A DNA stretch of 64,000 nt from Paenibacillus sp. J45TS6 (lineage in GTDB: Bacteria; Bacillota; Bacilli; Paenibacillales; Paenibacillaceae). The stretch lies in contig NZ_BOSJ01000020.1 of assembly GCF_018403285.1 (NCBI RefSeq), positions 1-64,000 on the forward strand, written 5' to 3'. The notes below the pieces were generated by a model. The model did not search any database. It saw only the letters and a program-made list of their open reading frames with translations, and was not told the DNA's origin. Of the stretch, positions 27,390-36,175 are shown one piece after another; the first letter of the stretch is position 1; each line of letters starts with the position of its first letter. The translations under genes and the position numbers were made by a program.

Positions 27390-29104
27390 ATTCGCAGAAT
27401 AGAAGGAATTATGTAGTAAACAATCAATCTTCTGTCCGTTTTGCATCAGGCCGTTTTGAAGGTGTGTCTTATTCCAATATGGTATCTATACCGCTAACAG
27501 GTGCTATTCTCACACTCAAAAAAAGTGCCTCTATGGAACAAGTGACACTCGACAGCATCGTTATGTATCAGCTTGAAATAGAGAATACAGGGAATGCCCC
27601 TGCGGAAGTTACGCTAATCGATACACTTCCGGAGGGCACCTCCTTTATTCCCAACAGCCTCTTGAAAGATGGTGTTCCTGTACCAGGCGCCAATCCGCAA
27701 GAGGGTCTGCAAATTGGGATCTTGCCGATCAACCAGAAAGTTACGATTCAGTTCCAGATCATTATAAGCAGCATTCCTGATTCTTTAACTCTTACCAACG
27801 TGGCCACAGCAAGCTTTACATTCCAAGCGATGGATGGTCGTCTCATTACAAAAGAGCTCATCTCTAATCCTGTCACCTTATTCGTATCTCCCTCTCAATT
27901 ATCCATTTACTATTATGCCAATACGAATCAGACTTTTGAGGGAGATATCATTACTTTTTTTATACAAATCACGAATACAGGAAGAGAAGATATCAGAAAT
28001 GCCGTAGTTAGCACCTTATTGTCGGATGACGAGGTGGCATTTGTTCCGGGCAGTGTGGTGATTGATGGTCTCCTCGCTCCTGATCTTGATCCATTCGCAG
28101 GTATTACAATACCTGTTGTTGCTGCAAACTCAACGACCCAAATATCGTATCAGGTGAGAATAGAGAAAAGGACAACTTCGACTCCTCTTACGAGTGTTGC
28201 AACGTTACTTTATCTCAATCAGGGAGAAGAAATTACAATTCGTTCAAACCCGGTGTCTATCTCTTATTTGTTACCGGTATTAACAATTTCCGTAAAGATA
28301 ACGCCTGTTCAAGTAACCTATGAGGATACAGTTACTTATGAAGTACTTATCCAAAATGAAGGAGAGATTCCCGTAGAGGCAGTCTATGACTTACTTCAAG
28401 CCCCAGAGCTCAACCTGGTTCCGGGTACAGTAAAAGTAAACGGGATTCTACGACCTGAGGTTTCTTTAGCGACGGGACTTCCTTTAGGCACTTTAATTCC
28501 ACACTCCAGCATATATATCACTTTTGAATCGAAAGTTTCTGTGATCCCTAACTCCATTGTTCCTGCTGAAGAATGGGTTAACCGTTCACGGCTGACATAC
28601 ACATTTCGAATCAATGATGGAAGGTCGGTTCAACTGACAACGCTAGCTCTTACTCCTGTTTTTTTCTATGCTCCGCGCATACTGCTTCATGTTCTCACAT
28701 CACCGAAATATGTGGAGCCAGGTGACGATATTCTATTTGAGATAACTATTCGGAATTCAGGAAATACGAAAGCAGATTTGTTGCTGCCCTTACCTGCTCC
28801 AGGTGTGTCTACCATTCTAAATGGCTCTATTCAGTGGTCTGATCATAAACGTGAGCTAACCGTGCTTGAGATGGAGCAGCAGACCGTGCAAATTACAGAT
28901 ATTCAGCCTGGGGAATTAGTCCAAATAATCTACACACTTCATGTGCAAGTGTTTCCACTCTTTAGACCTGCGCGGGAACGGGATGAATATGTGTTTTCTG
29001 ACACGATCCAGGCCCTTTGCACTTATAACTTTAATGACCGTATACACTCCTTTGAAGTGGTATCTAATGTCTATGAAATTGTCTTTACTGAGCACGATGA
29101 ATAA
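27386..29104 (+). CDS. Giant DUF11-repeat surface protein, C-terminal part (frameshifted continuation)
   Basis: 572 residues. The first 30 residues (NYVVNNQSSVRFASGRFEG) complete the half repeat that the preceding frame breaks off, and four more, increasingly diverged repeats follow (starting LTLKKSASMEQ, LSIYYYANTN, LTISVKITPV, ILLHVLTSPK). The reading frame is shifted by one base relative to the upstream part. Stop and start overlap as ATGA, so re-initiation is conceivable, but the cut falls inside a domain and no ribosome binding site precedes the ATG. No cell-wall anchor is seen at the C-terminus. Confidence 0.7.
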   Translation: MNSQNRRNYVVNNQSSVRFASGRFEGVSYSNMVSIPLTGAILTLKKSASMEQVTLDSIVMYQLEIENTGNAPAEVTLIDTLPEGTSFIPNSLLKDGVPVPGANPQEGLQIGILPINQKVTIQFQIIISSIPDSLTLTNVATASFTFQAMDGRLITKELISNPVTLFVSPSQLSIYYYANTNQTFEGDIITFFIQITNTGREDIRNAVVSTLLSDDEVAFVPGSVVIDGLLAPDLDPFAGITIPVVAANSTTQISYQVRIEKRTTSTPLTSVATLLYLNQGEEITIRSNPVSISYLLPVLTISVKITPVQVTYEDTVTYEVLIQNEGEIPVEAVYDLLQAPELNLVPGTVKVNGILRPEVSLATGLPLGTLIPHSSIYITFESKVSVIPNSIVPAEEWVNRSRLTYTFRINDGRSVQLTTLALTPVFFYAPRILLHVLTSPKYVEPGDDILFEITIRNSGNTKADLLLPLPAPGVSTILNGSIQWSDHKRELTVLEMEQQTVQITDIQPGELVQIIYTLHVQVFPLFRPARERDEYVFSDTIQALCTYNFNDRIHSFEVVSNVYEIVFTEHDE

Positions 29105-29112
29105 AAAAATCG

Positions 29113-29154
29113 AAAGGCCCAGCTGCATTATTTTAAGCAGCTGGGCCTCTTTTA
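29113..29154 (+). terminator. Rho-independent terminator
   Basis: A 12-bp GC-rich stem AGGCCCAGCTGC/GCAGCTGGGCCT with an ATTATTTTAA loop and TCTTTTAT after it. Ends the DUF11 gene. Confidence 0.9.
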
Positions 29155-29397
29155 TCGTCTTTTTTAGTAAATTAGTCAGTATTCATATATCTATCATATT
29201 TCTGTTAATAAGGGATAAACAACACTCATGTTCACAAAGGTGAAATAAATTCGAGAAAAAGATAACGAAATTAGTAAAATCAGGTTGATAATTCATTCGC
29301 CCAATGTTAAAATTCGTTGTAGAGAAAGTAACATTTTCGTAATCATTGTTGTAACTAATTGTTATCATTAACATGAATATACAAGGTGCAATCACGA

Positions 29398-29516
29398 TAA
29401 CCGCCGAATTCTTACGCACCTAAGAAGCGGGGGACCCGCCTACCATGGGTGAATTGATCTCGAAACAGAGTGATCATAGGGTACCTTCAACCGAATCCTT
29501 AGCTAACCTCGCAGGC
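29398..29516 (+). ncRNA. ydaO/yuaA-type c-di-AMP riboswitch
   Basis: The leader of the NlpC/P60 gene contains the conserved blocks of the ydaO class in order: CCGCCGAATTC, AAGCGGGGGACCC, TGGGTGAATT, ATAGGGTACCTTC, then CCGAATCCTTAGCTAACC and TCGCAGGC. It binds c-di-AMP and typically turns off cell-wall hydrolase and potassium-transport genes when the ligand is high (established). Position about 20-140 bp before the start fits. The 29155-29397 stretch before it shows nothing beyond AT-rich promoter-like DNA. Confidence 0.95.
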
Positions 29517-29536
29517 ATTGGAAGGAGTATTACATT

Positions 29537-29998
29537 TTGAAAAAGAAACTCGCATCAGCAGCATTAGGACTATCATTACTATTCACCGCAGGACTCGGGC
29601 AAGCTTCCGCTTCTGTACTTTCTACCACAGTAAATAACACAGTTGGTGTTCCTTATAAATACGGCGGTACTACACTCACAGGGTTTGATTGCTCTGGGTT
29701 TACTCGTTATGTATACAAAAAATTAGGTGTAACTTTACCTCACAGTTCGAAACAACAATACAAAAAAGGCACATCAGTTAAGAAATCCGCTCTAACCAAA
29801 GGCGATCTTGTATTCTTTAATACAAGCGGTAAAGGCATTTCGCATGTTGGAATATACCTAAGCGATAACAATTTTGTCTCCGCTACCTCCTCTAAAGGTA
29901 TCGCCATTACACCCATTAATAAGGGTTATTGGAGTTCAAAATATTATGGTGCTAAGCGTGTACTTAGTTCATCAGCAGCGAAAAAGGCCGACTTATAG
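29537..29998 (+). CDS. Secreted NlpC/P60 cell-wall endopeptidase
   Basis: 153 residues, TTG start with GAAGGAG upstream. Signal peptide 1-25 (cleavage after AxASA). One NlpC/P60 domain: catalytic Cys in GFDCSGFTRYVY, the His in GKGISHVGIYL, and a third residue expected near the end. No SH3 or LysM domain, so it is a minimal enzyme that cleaves gamma-D-Glu-diamino acid bonds in peptidoglycan. Controlled by the c-di-AMP riboswitch. Confidence 0.94.
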   Translation: MKKKLASAALGLSLLFTAGLGQASASVLSTTVNNTVGVPYKYGGTTLTGFDCSGFTRYVYKKLGVTLPHSSKQQYKKGTSVKKSALTKGDLVFFNTSGKGISHVGIYLSDNNFVSATSSKGIAITPINKGYWSSKYYGAKRVLSSSAAKKADL

Positions 29999-30053
29999 TA
30001 TACATATAAACTGCCACCACGATTATGAAACTTCAGAATTTGAACATATGAAG

Positions 30054-30087
30054 AAAGGTCAGAGAATTACTCCTCTGACCTTTTTTC
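30054..30087. terminator. Terminator between convergent genes
   Basis: AGGTCAGAG AATTACT CCTCTGACCT followed by TTTTTT. Serves the NlpC/P60 gene and perhaps glgD in the other direction. Confidence 0.85.
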
Positions 30088-30092
30088 CTGAT

Positions 30093-31193
30093 TTAAATTT
30101 GGCTGCTTTTGGCAATGACATAAGGCTGCTTGGCATCACCGATCAGTGTGCAATCTGCCGTTAAATGTACATCTTTATCAAGGATTACATTCTCCAGCAC
30201 TGTATTCTCCTCAATTACACATTTCTGCATGATGATCGAATTTCGAATTTGAGCCCCTTTGTGAACTTTGACTCCTCTAAAAATAATACTGTTCTCGACC
30301 TGCCCTCCAATAATACAACCATTCGCAATCAAAGAGTTGCTTACTTCCGCATTCTCGAGAAACCTAGTCGGTGGTTCATATTTGATTTTGGTATGGATCT
30401 CATATTGTTTGAACAAACGTTGATATTGTTCTTGATTAAGTAGATCCATACTATTGCGATAATAACTTTCTACCGAGTTAATAACGGTATGGTATCCATC
30501 AAAAGCAAAACCAGCAATGTTTAAGTTATGCAAATTATCTTGGATTCCATCACGGAAGAAGTAATCTTGACCATGCGCAATACAATGATCTACTAATTTC
30601 AGAAACAATTGTTTTTCCATAATAAAAGCACCGAGATATATATTAGGATGATCACCTTCTTGATGAATTCCCGTAACTTTTACACCGTCCACATCGACCC
30701 GTACACAGGACTCATGTTCAGGAAGGATCTCATCTACTTTTTTATAAAGAAGAGTGACATCGGCTTGCTGAGAGATATGAAACTGATACATTTCCCGGTA
30801 ATCCATGGAGTAAATATGCTGACTGCCGGTATGAATAATATGGGTACCTTTGGCTCGAAGAAAATAATCACGATTATTATGAAAATGTTGCAGATCGCCT
30901 TTGGAACGGTCCGTAGGATCATTCCAGTCTGGCGGAAGTATAAAGAGACCCCCGTGTTTGCGATCTAGGTCCCATGGAGCCCCCTGCCCCAAATGATCCA
31001 GCAGCGACCGATACTTTCGGCGTACAAACAGCGCGGTATGATGAATGTTAGAATGCATTAAATTGGACAAAACAAAATCGATCAAACGATACCTACCCGC
31101 AAAAGGAACGGCAGCACCACAACGAAAATATGTTAATTCATTCATTAACTCGAGCTCTTGATCCAGGTTCACTACACCCATGAGATGTTGCAT
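30093..31193 (-). CDS. glgD: GlgD, regulatory paralogue of ADP-glucose pyrophosphorylase
   Basis: 366 residues. Nucleotidyltransferase fold plus left-handed beta-helix C-terminus (hexapeptide repeats from about 275: NSLIANGCIIGGQVENS). It lacks the GGxGxRL nucleotide-binding start found in GlgC (here MGVVNLDQELELMNELTYF), as expected of GlgD, which modulates GlgC. It starts 25 bp after glgC. The start ATG at 31193 is followed by MGVVNL four codons later, where other GlgD proteins often begin. Confidence 0.92.
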   Translation of the reverse strand: MQHLMGVVNLDQELELMNELTYFRCGAAVPFAGRYRLIDFVLSNLMHSNIHHTALFVRRKYRSLLDHLGQGAPWDLDRKHGGLFILPPDWNDPTDRSKGDLQHFHNNRDYFLRAKGTHIIHTGSQHIYSMDYREMYQFHISQQADVTLLYKKVDEILPEHESCVRVDVDGVKVTGIHQEGDHPNIYLGAFIMEKQLFLKLVDHCIAHGQDYFFRDGIQDNLHNLNIAGFAFDGYHTVINSVESYYRNSMDLLNQEQYQRLFKQYEIHTKIKYEPPTRFLENAEVSNSLIANGCIIGGQVENSIIFRGVKVHKGAQIRNSIIMQKCVIEENTVLENVILDKDVHLTADCTLIGDAKQPYVIAKSSQI

Positions 31194-31218
31194 ACTAGGT
31201 CACCGTCCTCACTCATAT

Positions 31219-32373
31219 TTAGCTAAGTCCATACGTATGTTGTCGATATGTCTGATCAATTAGTAAAATTTCATCTTCCTGGTCTCCATTACCCCCAACA
31301 ACAGAGTAATCTTCAATCATCGTTCCTTCGCTTACAATCGCCCGATGAAGTCTAACATTCTTTCCTATTTTCACTTTAGGCATAATCACTGAATCCGTAA
31401 CCACACTTCCTTCCCCGATCTCGACCCCATAAAATAATACCGATTTGCTGACTTCCCCTTCGACAATGCAGCCTTCATTTACGATACTGTTACGAACCTT
31501 TCCTTTTGTACCAATATAGCCCGCCGGTTCATTTGGATTACGTGAATAGATACGCCACTGCGGATCATTTAAATTCAAGGGAGGATCGTCGCTTAACAGA
31601 TCCATATTCGCCTCCCATAAGCTCTTAACCGTCCCTACATCTTTCCAGTAACCGCTGAATGGATAAGCATACAGCTTCTTCTCATTCTTGAGAAGAAGTG
31701 GAATAATATCATGACCGAAGTCATAGGTAGAATCCGGATCTTGTTCACTCTCAAGAAGATGTTGTCTCAGGACAGACCATCTGAACATATATACTCCCAT
31801 AGATGCCAGCGTACTCTTCGGATGTTCAGGCTTCTCTTCAAACTCATAAATCTCATAATTGTTTTTTGTATTCAAAATGCCAAACCGGCTTGCTTCATGT
31901 AAAGGAACATCAATGACCGAAATCGTGCAATCCGAATTTTGGTTTTTGTGATATTGAAGCATGGCATCATAATTCATCTTATAGATATGGTCACCTGATA
32001 AGATCAGTACATGCTCTGGTTCAAATTGATCAACAAAATTTAAATTCCGATAAATCGCATCTGCCGTACCTCTGTACCAGTTATTACTCCCCTCTCTCTC
32101 ATGAGGTGGAAGAACAAACACGCCTCCATTTCGGCGATTTAAATCCCAATCACTGCCGATCCCTACATACGAATGGAGCACCAAAGGCTCAAACTGTGTT
32201 AGTACGCCTACCGTATCAATTCCCGAATTCGCACAATTACTCAGCGGGAAATCAATAATGCGGTAAGTACCCCCAAAATAAACAGCAGGCTTAGCTAAAG
32301 TCTTCGTCAGCCCTTTCAATCGTTTACCCTGACCTCCGGCCAGTAACATAGCTACCACTTCTTTTTTGTTCAT
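31219..32373 (-). CDS. glgC: Glucose-1-phosphate adenylyltransferase GlgC
   Basis: 384 residues. [15 protein letters not shown] is the nucleotide-binding motif; [22 protein letters not shown] (catalytic Asp) and FEEKP are intact. The C-terminus is a beta-helix. It makes ADP-glucose from glucose-1-phosphate and ATP for glycogen synthesis. RBS GAGGAGG before ATG. Only glgC and glgD are here; glgA, glgB and glgP are not adjacent. Confidence 0.96.
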   Translation of the reverse strand: MNKKEVVAMLLAGGQGKRLKGLTKTLAKPAVYFGGTYRIIDFPLSNCANSGIDTVGVLTQFEPLVLHSYVGIGSDWDLNRRNGGVFVLPPHEREGSNNWYRGTADAIYRNLNFVDQFEPEHVLILSGDHIYKMNYDAMLQYHKNQNSDCTISVIDVPLHEASRFGILNTKNNYEIYEFEEKPEHPKSTLASMGVYMFRWSVLRQHLLESEQDPDSTYDFGHDIIPLLLKNEKKLYAYPFSGYWKDVGTVKSLWEANMDLLSDDPPLNLNDPQWRIYSRNPNEPAGYIGTKGKVRNSIVNEGCIVEGEVSKSVLFYGVEIGEGSVVTDSVIMPKVKIGKNVRLHRAIVSEGTMIEDYSVVGGNGDQEDEILLIDQTYRQHTYGLS

Positions 32374-32728
32374 AAAAAAGCCTCCTCAAGATGTAGAATT
32401 GTATAACAGCTGCTTAAGTGAGTAGAAATAAGCAAATAACAAATTGAAGATGCCTGTGACTGGACATTAGAAGGTTAAACGCCTGTATAGTAGAGGTAAC
32501 ACCATGGAGGTTGGTCTTAGAAGATGGTTATTAGGGAGGTGAAAACTTATAAAGGGTGTTTCATAAGAAAAAATTCTCTATGTTGTTAATTTATGTATAC
32601 ACAGTTCTATTTCATTATAATCATCAAAATTCCTTCCTAAAAAGCAGTGTTATCATAATTTTCATTAAAAACCTGAAACACGGTCTAGGAAAGTCTACAA
32701 TTTTATACCTATTCCTTCTTTTTTCGTC
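32374..32728. other. Intergenic region upstream of glgC and the KhtT-like gene
   Basis: Divergent spacer, AT-rich. It contains a strong Shine-Dalgarno-like AGGGAGGTGA (32533-32542) with no start codon behind it and a 12-codon frame MEVGLRRWLLGR ending in it. Neither is convincing. No riboswitch recognised. Confidence 0.3.
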
Positions 32729-32757
32729 TTGCATTCAGAGGCACCTGATAGTACAAT
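32729..32757 (+). promoter_or_regulatory. SigA-type promoter
   Basis: TTGCAT (32729-32734), 17-bp spacer, TACAAT (32752-32757): a good housekeeping promoter 52 bp before the KhtT-like gene. Confidence 0.7.
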
Positions 32758-32809
32758 ACGGCTTTGAGTGTAGCAAAACGAATTATAGCTTAGAAAGGGG
32801 ATTATTCCC

Positions 32810-33025
32810 ATGGAACTTCTCAAATCCACTTTGCCCGGTGTAGGTATGAAGTATCAACTGGAAACCAAATCAGGTTCTAATTTCATCATTGTTCACCATG
32901 AAGATGGACGTCGTGAAATTTACTGTACAGATCCAGAAGATCAGGAGAACATCCGATGCATCGCTGAGTTAGAGGATGAGGAGTGTATGTTGCTCTCTAG
33001 TATTATAGGCGGTTGGAACGAATAA
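32810..33025 (+). CDS. Stand-alone KhtT-like N-terminal regulatory domain
   Basis: 71 residues. LPGVGMKYQLETKSGSNFII with HHEDGRREIYCTDPED and the ending LLSSIIGG match the N-terminal domain of KhtT-type regulatory subunits of cation/proton antiporters, which are normally about 160 residues with a C-terminal RCK_C (TrkA-C) domain. That second domain and the antiporter gene are absent. The gene has its own promoter, a good ribosome binding site (GAAAGGGG) and its own terminator, so it looks like an intact small gene rather than a fragment. Role unknown. Confidence 0.75.
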   Translation: MELLKSTLPGVGMKYQLETKSGSNFIIVHHEDGRREIYCTDPEDQENIRCIAELEDEECMLLSSIIGGWNE

Positions 33026-33038
33026 TAAAAAAAGAAAT

Positions 33039-33091
33039 GGACAGTCCCATCTTTTCTCTACCCGAGAACAAGATCAAGACTGTCCTTTTTA
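33039..33091. terminator. Terminator
   Basis: GGACAGTC...GACTGTCC-type stem (inner ATCTT/AAGAT) followed by TTTTT, directly after the KhtT-like gene and before the convergent kinase gene. Confidence 0.75.
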
Positions 33092-33097
33092 ATTTGT

Positions 33098-34972
33098 TCA
33101 TAAAGCATCCAGCTCCAGTAAAAATTGAAAGGTAGCTCCCTTCCCTTCATCACTACTGACGCTGATCGTGCCTCCCATAACTTCAACCAACCGTTTTGAA
33201 ATGGCCAGTCCAAGACCGGTTCCACCGTATTTTCGATTAATTGAAGTATCTAACTGTGAGAATGATTGAAACAATTCATTCTGTTTATGAAGTGGAATTC
33301 CGATACCAGTATCTTGAATTTGAAATACGAGGAGTTTTCGATTCGCCAGATGCGTGTTCATCTGTTCAATTTGTATAACCACTTCTCCATCATTCGTAAA
33401 TTTAATTCCATTACTAATTAAGTTAATTAAGATTTGCTTGATCTTCGTTTCATCACCTAAAAAGGTTTCTGGGATATTCTCATCATAATTTTGTATAAGT
33501 CGAATCCCTTTTTCTTCTGCTGAAGCGATAAATAAATCATGCACCTCATGAAGTGCTTCAATTAAGGAGAATGGCTCGTGAACCACTTCTATTTTTCCGG
33601 CTTCGATCTTACTAAAATCAAGCAGTTCCCCAAACATTTGCATGAGTGTGTTGCTGCTGTTCGCAATAATCTCTGTATATGACTTTTGCTCCTCATCGAG
33701 ATCTGTATCCATTAATAATGAAGTCATCCCCACGATCCCGTTCATCGGCGTCCGCAGTTCGTGACTCATCATCGCAAGAAATTCTGATTTGGCCCGGTCT
33801 GCATGAATCGCTTCTTCTTTTGCCTTCATAATCTCTTTAATCGAAGTAATATCTCTAATCACAACGACTGCACCTTTACGTTCACCCCGATCGATTAAAG
33901 GAGTAACTTGATACTCGGCAATAAACGTACTTCCGTCTTTGCGTCCAAAGACCTCTTCTTTCACGCAGTGACTCTCCCCGGACAGAATGCTTTGATATAT
34001 TGGCATCTTTTCTGGTGCGTATGGATAATGGTTTTCATTGAATTGCAAAAATTGATTCGTCAGTTTAAGACCGATCGCTTCCTCTTGATATATGCCGAGC
34101 AGTTCGGCTCCTTTTTTATTCAAATAAGTCAGATGCCCCTCATGATCTACGCCAAATATACATTCATCTACTGCATTAAAAATAAGTTCAAGTTGGTTGC
34201 TGAGATTCTCGATTTCCTGAAGATGCCGTCTACTTTCTGTTATGTCGCTAGTAATCCCGTAAACACCTACCACCTTACCGTTTAAAATCGTAGGAACATT
34301 GATTACATTTGCCTCAATGGAATGACCTTCTTTATGAAGCATACGTATATGGTACGATTGCGGGATCCCTTTGGAAGCCATAGAAAAGTGATAATTGGTC
34401 TTCTCTATAGAATCCGGATGAATCAGAGGAGTGTATCGGCCTGCAAGAAGCTCTTCTTCCGTATGACCTGTTATCTTACACTGCCCTTCATTTACCCGTA
34501 GTAAATGGCCGCTCAGATCCATAGAAGCTACTCCTAATGGATTATATTTAAACAAAGATTTTGATTCTTCCCATTCTCTTTCCGCTGCTAAGTCTTTAAT
34601 TGGAGTAACTGCCTGAACAATAAAACAATGGTCTTCCTGTTCTGAATCCTCCAATAGCGAGAAGTGAAGCTGTACTTCTTGTGATTGGATACGCTCCTTG
34701 TTTAGTAGAACTTTGTAATGAACTGCATCTTCGCTGCCTGTCTCCAGTTCATAAGCGATCTGATTAAAATTAATATATCCCACGTCTTGTAAACCTAATA
34801 TATGTATAAAAGATTTAGAGAGCAGTTCATCTGAACACCGTTCAGTCCATTTCTCAAACGCTTTATTCACTTTACATATGATTCCCTTATCACCAACAAC
34901 CATGGCCATCGGAATGGGTGCATTCTGAAAGATGCTCTTCCAGACTTTACTGTCTGTTAAAGGCCCTGACAT
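33098..34972 (-). CDS. Cytoplasmic sensor histidine kinase with three PAS domains
   Basis: 624 residues from ATG 34972; GAAGGAGG seven bases upstream decides this start. PAS domains at about 10-125, 135-255 and 270-390, then HisKA with H in [16 protein letters not shown] and HATPase_c with NGIKFT, DTGIGIP and [10 protein letters not shown]. No membrane segment and no receiver domain, so it senses an internal signal and needs a separate response regulator, which is not adjacent. The kinase core resembles hybrid/BarA-like enzymes and some Paenibacillus sporulation kinases; function unknown. Confidence 0.9.
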   Translation of the reverse strand: MSGPLTDSKVWKSIFQNAPIPMAMVVGDKGIICKVNKAFEKWTERCSDELLSKSFIHILGLQDVGYINFNQIAYELETGSEDAVHYKVLLNKERIQSQEVQLHFSLLEDSEQEDHCFIVQAVTPIKDLAAEREWEESKSLFKYNPLGVASMDLSGHLLRVNEGQCKITGHTEEELLAGRYTPLIHPDSIEKTNYHFSMASKGIPQSYHIRMLHKEGHSIEANVINVPTILNGKVVGVYGITSDITESRRHLQEIENLSNQLELIFNAVDECIFGVDHEGHLTYLNKKGAELLGIYQEEAIGLKLTNQFLQFNENHYPYAPEKMPIYQSILSGESHCVKEEVFGRKDGSTFIAEYQVTPLIDRGERKGAVVVIRDITSIKEIMKAKEEAIHADRAKSEFLAMMSHELRTPMNGIVGMTSLLMDTDLDEEQKSYTEIIANSSNTLMQMFGELLDFSKIEAGKIEVVHEPFSLIEALHEVHDLFIASAEEKGIRLIQNYDENIPETFLGDETKIKQILINLISNGIKFTNDGEVVIQIEQMNTHLANRKLLVFQIQDTGIGIPLHKQNELFQSFSQLDTSINRKYGGTGLGLAISKRLVEVMGGTISVSSDEGKGATFQFLLELDAL

Positions 34973-35097
34973 GTGGCCGCCTCCTTCACCTACCAATTGT
35001 ATCTACTTTAATAGTTACCTCTTTTTACCTTACTCCAAACTAAGGTTACAAAAGATTCATCTTTTTATTTATCCTTTTCCACTCATTTTGCATAAAT

Positions 35098-35148
35098 AAA
35101 ACTGCACCTCCAGTTGTAAGATTGTGCCTAACAACTGGGGTGCAGTTC
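35098..35148. terminator. Terminator
   Basis: ACTGCACC-CCAGTTGT...ACAACTGG-GGTGCAGT stem; on the minus strand it is followed by TTTTATTTATG, ending the DUF1836 gene. Confidence 0.75.
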
Positions 35149-35193
35149 AGGTTTTAAAAACACCTGGCTTTTTATTGTTCATCATTCATATCA

Positions 35194-35928
35194 TTATAGA
35201 AATAATGTTGCGTTTAAATATCGTTTTGAAAGGGAATGCAGATACGTCGTTTGTACCGATAAGGTAGCAATAAAAATAATATTTCTCACAATAAGGTGTT
35301 GTCTTTCCGTTAAATAGGAGAAAGATTGCACCATCTTGTCCACCGCTGACAGCACCTGCGACTCTGCCCCCCTATCCGTATGAATAAGACGCTCCTTCTC
35401 ACAGTCTAACTGTTCAAACAGGTCTGCATACGTATTGTATAATATCAGCGGATTTAATAAATCATCGTCATCACGCACCGGATCCATAAAAATCCCTTTG
35501 AACAGATTACGAATGGAATCAAAGTCTAGGAGTGCTTTTAAATCATCTATAATAAAGAGAAGTGCAGCTTGATGAATGGAATATTTTTTCCCGATCTTCG
35601 GTGAAGAAAAATATTCTTTGAAATCCCGCTTCACCCAATTTTGCATCGAAGTAAGGGATGTATTTGAATACTCAATCATTTGTGCGAGGGACGCAATCTC
35701 TTGAAGAGAGAAACCAGCCGTTCGATTGCCTTTAATTAATTTCTCTAAGATGGGAGGAAGCGAAGTGGATAAGAAGGCTGCATATGTGGTTCCCTGATCT
35801 ACGTCAGATTTATGGTGCTTAGTCCACGCTTTCTGCAGCAGTTCGAGCGGTGTTATCTTATGATGTCCTTCGATGGACAGCAGCAGTTGTGCCATTTCGC
35901 TACGAGTAAGGGTGAATAACTCTGTCAT
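35194..35928 (-). CDS. DUF1836-domain protein
   Basis: 244 residues, no membrane segments. The central part (FSLQEIASLAQMIEYSNTSL, NWVKRDFKEYF, KKYSIHQAALLFIIDDLK) matches the DUF1836 pattern of a MerR-like helix-turn-helix: a region that selects a helix then YSIxQAAxLxIxxDL. It is probably a DNA-binding regulator. RBS GGAGGT before the ATG. Monocistronic; targets unknown. Confidence 0.72.
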   Translation of the reverse strand: MTELFTLTRSEMAQLLLSIEGHHKITPLELLQKAWTKHHKSDVDQGTTYAAFLSTSLPPILEKLIKGNRTAGFSLQEIASLAQMIEYSNTSLTSMQNWVKRDFKEYFSSPKIGKKYSIHQAALLFIIDDLKALLDFDSIRNLFKGIFMDPVRDDDDLLNPLILYNTYADLFEQLDCEKERLIHTDRGAESQVLSAVDKMVQSFSYLTERQHLIVRNIIFIATLSVQTTYLHSLSKRYLNATLFL

Positions 35929-36175
35929 CTCATGGACCTCCTATATTTTTGTAAACTCATCCTATTAAATCATATGGACTAATATTACGTGACCCGCTAT
36001 TCCTTGTAAAGGTGTGCAAGAGAGCGCAAAAGTGTATATTGTTAAACAATTTTGGCCTAAAACGCTATAAATCAGCTAATCAAGACGATATTGACCATTG
36101 CTCACCCTATCTTAAGTTCTGTATACTAGTTCATATGAACCTAAAATTTATTATAAAGGATTGTGAAGATGTCTA

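Noticed and set aside
27375-27395. Programmed -1 ribosomal frameshift at the DUF11 break
   Set aside because: No slippery heptamer is present at the junction (GTTACGATATGAA) and no obvious downstream structure; a plain indel is simpler.
32506-32545. 12-codon leader peptide ending in AGGGAGGTGA
   Set aside because: No start codon follows the Shine-Dalgarno-like sequence and there is no downstream gene at a suitable distance.
32556-32843. 95-residue plus-strand open frame
   Set aside because: AT-rich random-looking translation, no ribosome binding site, overlaps the promoter and start of the KhtT-like gene.
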